NCBI GenBank assembly: GCA_026985495.1
Contig: JALSQJ010000010.1
Span: forward strand, 1-14,101
Direction of reading: 5' to 3'
DNA from: Campylobacteraceae bacterium
GTDB taxonomy: Bacteria; Campylobacterota; Campylobacteria; Campylobacterales; Sulfurovaceae
DNA length: 14,101 nt
Part shown: piece after piece, positions 1 to 8,604 of the stretch
Layout of the letters: every line of letters starts with the position of its first letter
How positions within the stretch are numbered: the first letter of the stretch is position 1
Notes under the pieces: model-generated
The model's input: the letters and a program-made list of their open reading frames with translations, nothing else
Databases searched by the model: none
What the model was told of the DNA's origin: nothing
Translations under genes and position numbers: made by a program

Positions 1-19
1 TCTTTAAATGAAAAACTCA

Positions 20-1291
20 TTAGTTAAAGATAGATGCTTTAAGGTATTCAAACTGTCCAAGTTCTCTCTCAATCTCTAATAGACGGTTATATTTAGCAAT
101 TCTATCACTTCTTGCTGTTGAACCTGTTTTAATTTGACCTGTATTTAGTGCTACTGCAAAGTCTGCAATGAAACTATCTTCACTCTCTCCTGAACGGTGA
201 GACATTACACAAGTATATCCATTTCGTTGTGCTAGTCTAATGGTCTGCATTGTTTCCGATACTGTTCCAATTTGGTTTGGTTTAATTAAGATTGAGTTTG
301 CTATATTTTTCTCAATACCTTCGTTTAAAATAGAGACATTGGTTACAAAGAGGTCATCACCTACGAGTTGAATTTTTTCTCCAAGCTCATCGGTTAAAAT
401 TTTCCAACCCTCCCAATCATCTTCACTAAGTCCATCTTCAATAGAGACAATAGGGTACTTTGAACATAAATCAGAATAGTAGGCAACTAATTCAGCAGAA
501 GTCAACTCTTTATTTTCAGATTTAAGAAGGTATAGTCCATCGTCATTGGTAAGTTCAGATGCAGCAACATCAAGTGCAAGTCCAATCTCTTCACCTGCTT
601 TGTACCCAGCAGATTCAATAGCTTTAATAATCACTTGAAGTGGCTCTTCGTTACTTTTGAGGTTTGGTGCAAATCCACCCTCATCACCAACAGCTGTACT
701 CTCACCCATACTATCAATAATCTTTTTAAGGTGTTGATAAATTTCAGCTACAGCTTGTAGCCCTCTTGAGAAGGTATCAAACCCATGAGGAATAATCATA
801 TACTCTTGAAAATCGACTGAGTTATTTGCATGTTCCCCACCATTTATAATGTTGAACATTGGAACAGGTAGAGTCACACCATTAGCACCACCAAGGTAAC
901 GGTATAGTGGCATATTGAGTGACTTAGCAGCAGCACGAGATACAGCCATAGATACACCAAGAACAGCATTTGCTCCAAGCTCTCCATAGTTCTCTGTACC
1001 ATCAAGTGACTTCATGGTAATATCAACTTCAGCTTGGTTAAATGGTGAGAGACCCACAAGTGCATCGGAGATTTTATGGTTTACATTTTCACACGCTTTT
1101 AAGACCCCTTTACCCATATATCGGTCGCCACCATCACGAAGCTCTAATGCCTCTCTTTTACCTGTACTTGCACCACTTGGAACAATGGCAGAAGCAACTG
1201 TTCCATCACTTAAACTTACTGTTGCTTGAACAGTAGGGTTTCCTCTACTATCCATTACCTCATTTGCTCTTACATCATCAATAAAAATCAT
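20..1291 (-). CDS. eno: Enolase (phosphopyruvate hydratase)
   Basis: Enolase, 423 aa, interconverts 2-phosphoglycerate and phosphoenolpyruvate in the cytoplasm. The reading frame carries the family signatures in order: the mobile substrate loop SGASTGKRE (about 39-47), GDEGGFAPN with the catalytic glutamate, the magnesium ligands in the DVAASE, SIEDGL and GDDL segments, LIKPNQIGT with the catalytic lysine, and [15 protein letters not shown] near the C-terminus. Length is close to the bacterial norm (E. coli 432 aa), so the gene looks intact. The ATG at 1291 is preceded by AAGGG with a short spacer and fits the usual MxFIxxVxAxEVxDSRGNPT start. It is the last gene of the window, on the same strand as the pel genes and 66 bp after pelB. 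In H. pylori and C. jejuni eno directly follows recA; here seven pel genes lie between. It may be read from its own promoter and by read-through from pel. Confidence 0.98.
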   Translation of the reverse strand: MIFIDDVRANEVMDSRGNPTVQATVSLSDGTVASAIVPSGASTGKREALELRDGGDRYMGKGVLKACENVNHKISDALVGLSPFNQAEVDITMKSLDGTENYGELGANAVLGVSMAVSRAAAKSLNMPLYRYLGGANGVTLPVPMFNIINGGEHANNSVDFQEYMIIPHGFDTFSRGLQAVAEIYQHLKKIIDSMGESTAVGDEGGFAPNLKSNEEPLQVIIKAIESAGYKAGEEIGLALDVAASELTNDDGLYLLKSENKELTSAELVAYYSDLCSKYPIVSIEDGLSEDDWEGWKILTDELGEKIQLVGDDLFVTNVSILNEGIEKNIANSILIKPNQIGTVSETMQTIRLAQRNGYTCVMSHRSGESEDSFIADFAVALNTGQIKTGSTARSDRIAKYNRLLEIERELGQFEYLKASIFN

Positions 1292-1320
1292 TGTTTACCC
1301 TTAGTAAAAATATTGTTGAA

Positions 1321-1329
1321 ATTTTAGCA
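1321..1329 (-). promoter_or_regulatory. eno: Candidate extended -10 promoter for eno
   Basis: On the minus strand this reads TGCTAAAAT, an extended -10 box (TGn plus TAAAAT), about 30 bp before the eno ATG. No good -35 box is seen 17 bp upstream (CTTATC), which is common in Campylobacterota sigma-70 promoters. It would give a leader of about 20-25 nt. This is a motif match only. Confidence 0.4.
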
Positions 1330-1357
1330 TATTGTGCCATAGAGATAAGAGTAATTT

Positions 1358-4300
1358 TTAAAATCTATAGTTTACATTTACGCCATAAATAGGTTCAGAT
1401 ACTACACCAATACCATTACTATAGTTAAAAAGAATATCTAATGAATCATTACCCTTTAGCACTCTTGATAGACCAAAAGAGAGCATTGAGCCTAGACTAT
1501 TTTGATTGTTTAGTGCTAATCCCATGGTTCCAAAAGGTCTAAAAGAGTGGTTTAGACTCTTCTCTCTACTCTTTCCTATAGATGTAGATAGTCCAAATTC
1601 TGAAAAGTTATTTGCAATGGTTTTTGAGTAGTGGTTGTTTGTGTAGTACCCATTAAATGTAATATCAGGATAGCTTGAACGCCAAATATAGTTAGTAGAG
1701 AGTTGAATCTGTTGACCCTCTCCAATTTTACTCTTTTGTTCAGTTAGGTAGCTATTTTTTTGAAAAAGGAGACCTAGTGATAGACGTTTAGTAATGGCAT
1801 AATTGAGTGAAAGCATTTCACTGTTTTCAAGAGCCTCTTGCTCTAATTGTGTAGTCACTTTTGTTTTGTTTTGGTATGCTCCTTCAAAGTTGAGTTGTAC
1901 TCTGTTAATGTTATACCCAAGATGCAATGCACCCATTAGATTTCTCTCTACTCCATCAATCTCTCCAACTTTTGCTTCCCATGAAAAATTCTCTTTTTGC
2001 TCTTTTAGGGCTACACTCAAGGTAGTCTGTTGTTTTGCACCATAGTTGTAATTGGTCACTGCTATTTTACTTCTAATCTTTTGGTATAGATACCACTCAT
2101 GAGAAAAATGACTCTCTTTTAGAGTTGTTGTTCTATTTAAGTGTTGAGCATTAAAACCTATCTCTGATGGGGTATATTCATTGTTAATCATCTTGTTATA
2201 CTCTTCACGGACTCTACTATTTTCAAGTTGCATAATATCTTGATATAGTCTCTGATACTCTTGATTTTCTGGCTCTCTTTTTATTGCATACATTACCCAA
2301 TTTTTTGCAAGTTGCTCTTTTTTTAATATGAGTGAAGCTACCATAGAGGCTAAACCAATCTGCTCTTGTAGTTTTGGATTATCTTTGAGATAAGCTATCT
2401 CTTTTAGAAGTTCTTTTTTAAAGTTGGTTCTCTCTTTTAGATTATCCATTAGAAACCATAAGTATGATTTATGTGTCTCAATACGTGTAGGAGCTAAAGA
2501 GAGGCGTTTTTGAAAGAGTTCAAATGTTCTATCTAAATCTCCATTTGTTGCATAGTAGTTTCCTAAGAGTTCAAGAAAATAGATGTTGTTGTAGAGAACG
2601 CTTTTTACTCTAGTAGAGAGATGTTCAATTGTCTCTTTAAAACCATTTTCATCTTTTGTCTCTATTAAATGGTAGAGTAGAGTAAGAAGATAGTTAGGGT
2701 TATTTGTCTCTCTCCATAGACGCTTATATAGGTAAGTTAATCTCTCTCCTCCATAAGCACTCTCTAAAGAGATGAGATGTTCATAGTCACTACTGTTTAG
2801 TCTATTTTTAGGCTCTAATCTCCATAGCTCTTGATGTAGTATTCTGTAATCTTTTTGGTGCCAACCAAGCTCGGTAAAGAGTCGTAACTCTTTTAGCTCA
2901 TCTCTCATCTCTAACTCTCTACTTAATTGATAGGCTACTTTAAACTCTTTAAGTGCAAATGCTCGTTTTATGGCTAACTCTTGAAGCTCTCTATCTACTC
3001 CATATCTCTTTTTATAGTTACTATAGACTCTTAATCCTTTTTTATAGTGACCTCCATAAAATGAGAATAGAGCAGTTGCTTTGGATATACTTCTATTATG
3101 ATGTTTCTCTAAAAGTTTTTCAAAATACTCCTCTGCTTGTGGTATCTCTCCTGTATATTTATAGTACTCTACAACTTTTTTAACAAAGCTATAATCTCCC
3201 TTTGCTACTTTGTCTTTGTAAATCTCTCCTAAAATAGCATAGGCGTGGTTTAGGTCACTATTTTTAAGTAGATAGCTCTCATACTTTTTATCGTTAGGGT
3301 ACTCATGATATCCCTTTGCATAGAGTCTATTGACCTCTTTTGCTCTACCTAGCCAAAGAGAGAGTTGAATTGATTTATCTAAATATTTTTGATTATGGAA
3401 CTCTATATTTGCATAGGTCGCAACCTCATAAGCCTCTTCTAGTTTAGAGCTGTAGGTGAGTGCATTTAGTGCTAAATCTATATTTTTTTTATTAAATAAA
3501 GAGGGGTCATCTCTAAAGAGTTTAATAGCATACTCTCCTGCCTCTTTTGTCTCTTTTTGTTGTAAAAGTGTGTTTACAATAGTATATATATCAGACTCTA
3601 AAAGCTCTTTTGATGATATATAATCCTCTATAAGCTCTTTAATCTCTCCCTTTTTTCTATCTCTATTTTGTAGTGAAGCATAGAGTGCAAGGTAGAAGAG
3701 ATTTGTTATCTCTCCTTTGCTCTTTTTAGTTAAAAAGAGTTGATGTGCAATTTTAGTAACTCTCTCATACTCACCATTTATAATGAGACTATTTAAGGCA
3801 TACTCTTGAAGCTTTGGTTCTATCTCTGGGTAGTTTAATAGGTGTGTTAAGAAGTAGTAGGCTTTAGGTTTATCATTAAGTTCTACAGCTAAGTAGTAGG
3901 CAATCTTCTCAAACTCATAATCAATCAGTTCAGGTTGCTCTTTCATAAGGTGAAGTAGTGATTTATATTTAAGATATCTATAGTTAATATTGGTCGCCTC
4001 TGCAAAAAAGAAGAGATAGTCACGGTTGTTTACAGTATAGTCATAGTAGTCCAAAAGACGCTCTTTAAGTCGTTCTAGTAGCTCTTTGTCTTCGCTTTTA
4101 AAGTAGTTATCTTTCTCTAGTAGATATTGTGTTTTGTAGAGTTTAATTAGCAATGCTCTGTCATTAGTAGAGTTAATAAGCTCTTGATTTAATGCTAAAG
4201 CTTTATCTGTCTCTCCTGCATAGTCATAGTTTTTTATCAAAATCATCTTTAGCTTAATATTATCTGGGTAGTAGAGTAGCATACTCTCTAGGTAGTTAAT

Positions 4301-4462
4301 AGAGAGGTTGGTATTCTCCTCATTCCCCTCAATAAGAGATTCAATATCATCTTTTGGAAAGAGCAGATACAACACTAAAGCAAAGACTACAATAACACCT
4401 AAAAGCTCCCTTATTGAGAGTATAGAGGTACTAGTATCATGATTATTTACACTTGAATGCAA
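1358..4462 (-). CDS. pelB: PelB-like outer-membrane exporter: TPR scaffold plus C-terminal beta-barrel
   Basis: Large 1034-aa protein read as PelB, the outer-membrane secretin-like porin of the Pel pathway. A hydrophobic segment (about 19-36) with no clear signal-peptidase site follows a short polar N-terminus and may be an inner-membrane anchor. A long helical region (about 40-760) follows, with TPR-like repeats; the clearest are near 56-97 and 640-685. The last ~265 residues alternate polar and hydrophobic residues with many Tyr/Asn/Ser and end in NVNYRF with a terminal Phe, the usual outer-membrane barrel signal. P. aeruginosa PelB is 1193 aa, so this one is shorter. In that system the TPR part binds PelA and the barrel passes the polymer. 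The start is TTG: AAGGG lies 6 nt before it and no ATG or GTG occurs nearby in frame. It overlaps pelA by 20 bp and is the last pel gene. Primary sequence similarity in this family is low, so the call rests on architecture and context. Confidence 0.88.
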   Translation of the reverse strand: MHSSVNNHDTSTSILSIRELLGVIVVFALVLYLLFPKDDIESLIEGNEENTNLSINYLESMLLYYPDNIKLKMILIKNYDYAGETDKALALNQELINSTNDRALLIKLYKTQYLLEKDNYFKSEDKELLERLKERLLDYYDYTVNNRDYLFFFAEATNINYRYLKYKSLLHLMKEQPELIDYEFEKIAYYLAVELNDKPKAYYFLTHLLNYPEIEPKLQEYALNSLIINGEYERVTKIAHQLFLTKKSKGEITNLFYLALYASLQNRDRKKGEIKELIEDYISSKELLESDIYTIVNTLLQQKETKEAGEYAIKLFRDDPSLFNKKNIDLALNALTYSSKLEEAYEVATYANIEFHNQKYLDKSIQLSLWLGRAKEVNRLYAKGYHEYPNDKKYESYLLKNSDLNHAYAILGEIYKDKVAKGDYSFVKKVVEYYKYTGEIPQAEEYFEKLLEKHHNRSISKATALFSFYGGHYKKGLRVYSNYKKRYGVDRELQELAIKRAFALKEFKVAYQLSRELEMRDELKELRLFTELGWHQKDYRILHQELWRLEPKNRLNSSDYEHLISLESAYGGERLTYLYKRLWRETNNPNYLLTLLYHLIETKDENGFKETIEHLSTRVKSVLYNNIYFLELLGNYYATNGDLDRTFELFQKRLSLAPTRIETHKSYLWFLMDNLKERTNFKKELLKEIAYLKDNPKLQEQIGLASMVASLILKKEQLAKNWVMYAIKREPENQEYQRLYQDIMQLENSRVREEYNKMINNEYTPSEIGFNAQHLNRTTTLKESHFSHEWYLYQKIRSKIAVTNYNYGAKQQTTLSVALKEQKENFSWEAKVGEIDGVERNLMGALHLGYNINRVQLNFEGAYQNKTKVTTQLEQEALENSEMLSLNYAITKRLSLGLLFQKNSYLTEQKSKIGEGQQIQLSTNYIWRSSYPDITFNGYYTNNHYSKTIANNFSEFGLSTSIGKSREKSLNHSFRPFGTMGLALNNQNSLGSMLSFGLSRVLKGNDSLDILFNYSNGIGVVSEPIYGVNVNYRF

Positions 4463-7226
4463 TAGTTACCCTTTTTTTACTCTTTGAGATGATAGAGAGT
4501 AGAGATTTTTTTCTACTTACTTTAAATGGAGTATTGAGATGATATTCGCACCCTTTATGTAGATAGAAGTTTGCCTCTAAAGGAACATTTGATTTTAATT
4601 TAACTCTAATACTATTTCTATCTACTTTAACCTCTTCAGCCCAACCATTACAATCTTTTAGGTAGGGTAGGGTAGTTTTATTAGCTAAAATTATGGTGTG
4701 ATTTTCTCTCCTGTCTAGTGTAATATAGGTTCTATTTCGTGTATAGGTATATCCTGCTACTCCTTGACTCTTTTGCATATCTATATGGACTCTTTTGTCA
4801 AATCTAATTGTGCGTAAAAAACCACTATTTCGTATCTCATATCCACCTGCTATCTTTGCAATTGCTGTTCGGTAGAAACCTCTTGATTTTTTAATAAATT
4901 GTGATGCATATAGTTTAGAGGTCTGTTGGCTAATTGCCCATTTATAGACTTCATCTAATGCATTAGATGAAGCAAGTTTTGAACCTGAATAGAAATGGTA
5001 ATAGATATTAATAGGTTTAAGTCGTCTAGGATTTTCAGTAAGTTTAAAGGTACTTATAGCATCACGATACCCCCAAAATGGTCCAAGCCAATCGTTAGTA
5101 TATACATTTTCATTCTGTTCACCTGTATATATCTGCCAATACTCCTCTCGTTGTATTCCAAAAGGAGCAACACGGCTAAGGTATGGATTTTTTTGGGTCA
5201 TGGTGGTATCTCCACCATTCATAGTAATGTCTCCTTCCCTTTCGGTATATGCTAAAACTAAACGGGTAGGTAAACAGTCACCACTCCAAAAAAGTATTCG
5301 TTTGTCTTGTCTATTTTTAGGAGCTAATGAGAGTGCAAAGTCAATACTATCGGTTGTCTCTCTTTTTAATTTAAAGTTAGGATAATTTGGAATAGGTAGA
5401 TGTTGCAGATGCCCCTCTGTTGCATGTTTTATCTTTTTAGTTTTTGTAGTTTTTCTCTTACTCTTCTGTTGAAACTCTTTGTCTGCTTCTCCCCAAAAAA
5501 ATGGGTGAGATAGGGTATGACTAGCAGGTTCTATCCATGGTAGTTTATATATCTCTTTTGCTATCTGTTTCATTCTTCTACTCAATTTTGGATAGAGTCC
5601 AATAGAATCTACCTCACCTTGAATAAGAGAGATACTTTGTGGAATAGGGTATTTTTTAAAAATATGTTCTAAAAGATATTTAGAGGCAAGTTGTTCTGTA
5701 TTGGTTCGTACCACCTCCATAAAACCATCACCATCAACATGTGTAAATAAAATTCTTCTACCTGATTCTGTAGTTGGGTCAGGCACAGGAATTTCATTAA
5801 GGTTTAAGCTCTCTTTTAAGAATTTAAAGGGGTCAATTGACCATAAACTCTCATTATTAATGCTTGGTAAAAAAGAGAAGCCATAGGCATAACCACCCCA
5901 AGGCATTAGAGCAATGGGAAAACTTTTTTGTCCATTTGGATAATCTACTTCAACAATAGGTTTAGCACTTTTAGAGGTAAATAGTTGCTCCTCATAAGCT
6001 ATAGAGGCTTTAATCTCAAAGGGTTTATATCCATTTTTATAGAGAGTTTGACTTTTATCTAAAAATCTATTTTTATTGTTAATTAGAGTAATATTAAACT
6101 CTTTTAGATTTTTGTTTGTTCTAGGAAAGATAAAATTTTGAAGAAAGAGGATTTTTATACCTCTATCTTTTACATTGGTTATCCACTTATAAAATTTATC
6201 ACTATTTTTAGTTTTCCCTTCACTCCATACAACTACAGCTTTATATCTATCTTCTACCGATTTAGGTAGCTCTTTTTTTGAGATATCGCATAGTATAGGA
6301 ATATAGCCTAAATGCTCTATAGGCATAGAGAGAGTAAGATGAACATCAGAGTAGGCATCATTACCATTGAGAAATCGTGAAGAGTTAAGAAGAATAAGTA
6401 CATTACGACGAATCCTCTCTATGTCACACTCCCCTTGCTCTTGAAGCATTCCATCGGTAACGTAAGGGATAACTCCTAACTTTTTAAGTTTTTTGGCAAT
6501 CTCTAAACGTTTTTTAGTTGAACCATCACTGTAGTCAATAGAGATAGTATCAAGATGATATTTTTGAGCCTTTTTAAATTGATTAAGAAGCCAATCTCTA
6601 TCCTCTTTTGGAACTTTTAGATACTTTTTATGGGCATGGTCATAACGACTTAAAAGACTCTCTGCTACTACCCCTGATATATCGTTATGTATCTTATCTA
6701 AAAGCTCAAATCCTCTATTTAATATAATTTTAGATTTTGGATATTTTTTATGGAGTTTATGCACAAAAGAGATAAGTGCTTTTTGTTGCTTTTTAAAAAG
6801 CTTTTTATCTTTAGATGTAACATGATATGCGTCCATGGTATCTAAAAAAAAGTTTCTATACCCTTTTTGGTAGAGTTTTTCTACTCTTTGAAAGATAAAA
6901 TCTTGATACTCTTTATTATTTAAATCTGCAATAAGAGAGTTCCATGTTCTATTTTTAGAGATAATCCACGATTTTTTATATGGAGTTTTAGTTTTTCTCC
7001 AAGGTTCAATCTCTCCTACACTTACATAAGCAACCATCTTTTTTGGGTAGCGAATGGCAAAAATATTATCAATAGAATCAGCCTCAACCACCACTTTGTC
7101 GTAGAAGCTAATAAATTGGTCATCTATATTTTTACTATATATAAAAGCATATCGTTCTGCTCCAAATAGAGTAGTGCTAAGTAGAAAGAGTAGCATTAAT
7201 ACTCTATTGTAACATAAATGTCTCAT
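4443..7226 (-). CDS. pelA: PelA: periplasmic Pel deacetylase/glycoside hydrolase
   Basis: PelA-like bifunctional enzyme, 927 aa (P. aeruginosa 948 aa). An N-terminal signal peptide (about 1-23, ending TTLFGA) sends it to the periplasm. Residues ~25-285 form a GH114/GH166-type TIM barrel (endo-alpha-1,4-galactosaminidase type), with VSVGEIEPW at 68-76, FFLDTMD around 126-132 (D129), ILNRGFE at 168-174 and GVVAESLL with E189 as a likely catalytic acid. A middle domain (about 290-470) follows. The polysaccharide deacetylase domain has THVDGDGF with D498 and D500, and SHTLSHPF with H570 and H574. This matches the Asp/Asp/His/His metal site known in P. aeruginosa PelA (D528, D530, H600, H604). A beta-rich tail follows. 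The enzyme partly deacetylates Pel, which makes it cationic, and can trim it. The start ATG has AGGAG 7 nt upstream inside pelG. It overlaps pelG by 23 bp and pelB by 20 bp. A Lys-rich stretch at 588-600 follows the His motif. Confidence 0.95.
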   Translation of the reverse strand: MRHLCYNRVLMLLFLLSTTLFGAERYAFIYSKNIDDQFISFYDKVVVEADSIDNIFAIRYPKKMVAYVSVGEIEPWRKTKTPYKKSWIISKNRTWNSLIADLNNKEYQDFIFQRVEKLYQKGYRNFFLDTMDAYHVTSKDKKLFKKQQKALISFVHKLHKKYPKSKIILNRGFELLDKIHNDISGVVAESLLSRYDHAHKKYLKVPKEDRDWLLNQFKKAQKYHLDTISIDYSDGSTKKRLEIAKKLKKLGVIPYVTDGMLQEQGECDIERIRRNVLILLNSSRFLNGNDAYSDVHLTLSMPIEHLGYIPILCDISKKELPKSVEDRYKAVVVWSEGKTKNSDKFYKWITNVKDRGIKILFLQNFIFPRTNKNLKEFNITLINNKNRFLDKSQTLYKNGYKPFEIKASIAYEEQLFTSKSAKPIVEVDYPNGQKSFPIALMPWGGYAYGFSFLPSINNESLWSIDPFKFLKESLNLNEIPVPDPTTESGRRILFTHVDGDGFMEVVRTNTEQLASKYLLEHIFKKYPIPQSISLIQGEVDSIGLYPKLSRRMKQIAKEIYKLPWIEPASHTLSHPFFWGEADKEFQQKSKRKTTKTKKIKHATEGHLQHLPIPNYPNFKLKRETTDSIDFALSLAPKNRQDKRILFWSGDCLPTRLVLAYTEREGDITMNGGDTTMTQKNPYLSRVAPFGIQREEYWQIYTGEQNENVYTNDWLGPFWGYRDAISTFKLTENPRRLKPINIYYHFYSGSKLASSNALDEVYKWAISQQTSKLYASQFIKKSRGFYRTAIAKIAGGYEIRNSGFLRTIRFDKRVHIDMQKSQGVAGYTYTRNRTYITLDRRENHTIILANKTTLPYLKDCNGWAEEVKVDRNSIRVKLKSNVPLEANFYLHKGCEYHLNTPFKVSRKKSLLSIISKSKKRVTIAFKCK
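4469..4473 (-). promoter_or_regulatory. pelB: Ribosome binding site fixing a TTG start for pelB
   Basis: AAGGG on the minus strand, inside the 3' end of pelA, lies 6 nt before TTG at 4462. No in-frame ATG or GTG occurs in the first ~50 codons, and starting later would remove the hydrophobic segment. This supports the TTG start. Confidence 0.6.
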
Positions 7227-8604
7227 AGTCTAACTCCTGTAAAATTTTGTTAAGGGTGTTAATGGAAGCAACAAATAGAATAAGTAGTGTTATACTATAT
7301 CCATACCCATAAAAGTAGGGACCCATCTGAATACTTATCCATGTAAGTAGTGCATTTAGAAGAACAAAGGCTAAAGTATATAGTAGTGCCTCTTTCTGTT
7401 TGTCAAGATAGTATAGGTATGCTAAAATAGACATAAAGCCTAGTTGAAGTTGTACGCCAATAACATCTACATAGAAGAGAGGAAGGTAAAGTTTTGGAAT
7501 TACCAGTATCTCAAAGAGCTTTTCTGCACTCAAAAAGAGTAAGATATTAAACATACCCTGCACAAATAGAATCTCTTGAATACTTTTAGTAACTGAGTTT
7601 ATCATCTCTTGTTTATGGGTTTTTATCTGTTTTAGTGTTCCGTGTCTGTTAATGGCTCTATAGAATTTCGCATAGGCAATGGCAAAATCAGCCTCTAGTC
7701 TATAGAAGAAGATAGCCATACCAGGAATAATAGATAGATAAGCTAAAAAGATAGGAAAGTCATATACCATAGATGCATGAAGTTTGTCTATAACCATATA
7801 TCCAACAATTGGAGAGAACCAAAAGATGGTTTTGTCTATCCAGATAGCGATATTGTAGAGCATACCAGAGATACCTATTTTCCAGTACTTCTTAAAGAGC
7901 TTTTTATCAAAATAGTCAAAACGAATGAATCGTTGGTTAGCCTTGTTTGAAGATGGGTAGTAGTAGATAATTCCTAAAAAGAGCATAATAAAGAGTAGAG
8001 AGTTCCCTACAATAAAAGAGACAAGTAGTCCCTCAAGACCATAATCTTTAAGTAAATAGGCAACCAAATATATAGCAATATAGCCAAAAAGATAGAATAG
8101 GATAACTTGTTTATAGAGTTTTAGACTTGCTGCTAAGATATTTGCAATCCATACAGAGGAGAGTATAACAAAAAGGGTTATATATAGTAGTATAAATAGA
8201 TTGCTTTGAGAATCAAAAATAAAAATTGCTAGAGCTATAGAGATAAGTAATGCCCCAGCAATAGTTAAGATGACCACTCCTATAAAATTGGGTAAGATAA
8301 GATAGTACTTTTTTTCATAAATCTTGTCAGCAATGAAGCGTGTAAAGGGTAGCTGATAGAGACCTGTATATATTGAACTTATAGCAAGAGCAGAGACATA
8401 GGTAACCGAAGCTTTAAGCATGGTTTGGGTTGGGTCTTGTGTATGGTATAGGTAGATGTTGCTTAGTCCAATACCTAAAATAATAATCATAGAGATAACC
8501 CAAGGTCCAGAGCTAAGTACAGCCGAGTAGCCAAAGGTTTTAAATACTGCTGTAATGGATTTCTCTTTGATTATCTCTTTTAGTTCAAATCCTATTCCAG
8601 CCAT
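7204..8604 (-). CDS. pelG: PelG: inner-membrane Pel transporter subunit (Wzx/MOP-like)
   Basis: Polytopic membrane protein of 466 aa, about 12 hydrophobic helices by eye, that opens with MAGIGFELKEI, a characteristic PelG N-terminus. The first helix region (SGPWVISMIIILGIGL, about 32-47) and the loop LPFTRFIADKIY are also typical of the family. PelG belongs to the polysaccharide-flippase-like superfamily and is thought to move the PelF product across the inner membrane in a complex with PelD and PelE. Length fits P. aeruginosa PelG (456 aa). The ATG has a strong GAGGAG ribosome binding site 5 nt upstream, inside the last codons of pelF. It overlaps pelF by 13 bp and pelA by 23 bp, in line with coupled translation. 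The gene looks intact and its base composition resembles its neighbours. Confidence 0.94.
   Translation of the reverse strand: MAGIGFELKEIIKEKSITAVFKTFGYSAVLSSGPWVISMIIILGIGLSNIYLYHTQDPTQTMLKASVTYVSALAISSIYTGLYQLPFTRFIADKIYEKKYYLILPNFIGVVILTIAGALLISIALAIFIFDSQSNLFILLYITLFVILSSVWIANILAASLKLYKQVILFYLFGYIAIYLVAYLLKDYGLEGLLVSFIVGNSLLFIMLFLGIIYYYPSSNKANQRFIRFDYFDKKLFKKYWKIGISGMLYNIAIWIDKTIFWFSPIVGYMVIDKLHASMVYDFPIFLAYLSIIPGMAIFFYRLEADFAIAYAKFYRAINRHGTLKQIKTHKQEMINSVTKSIQEILFVQGMFNILLFLSAEKLFEILVIPKLYLPLFYVDVIGVQLQLGFMSILAYLYYLDKQKEALLYTLAFVLLNALLTWISIQMGPYFYGYGYSITLLILFVASINTLNKILQELDYETFMLQ

Noticed and set aside
1803-5886. Short open frames on the plus strand across pelB, pelA, pelF and eno
   Set aside because: They lie wholly opposite long genes with clear protein motifs, have no convincing ribosome sites, and their translations look like antisense shadows.
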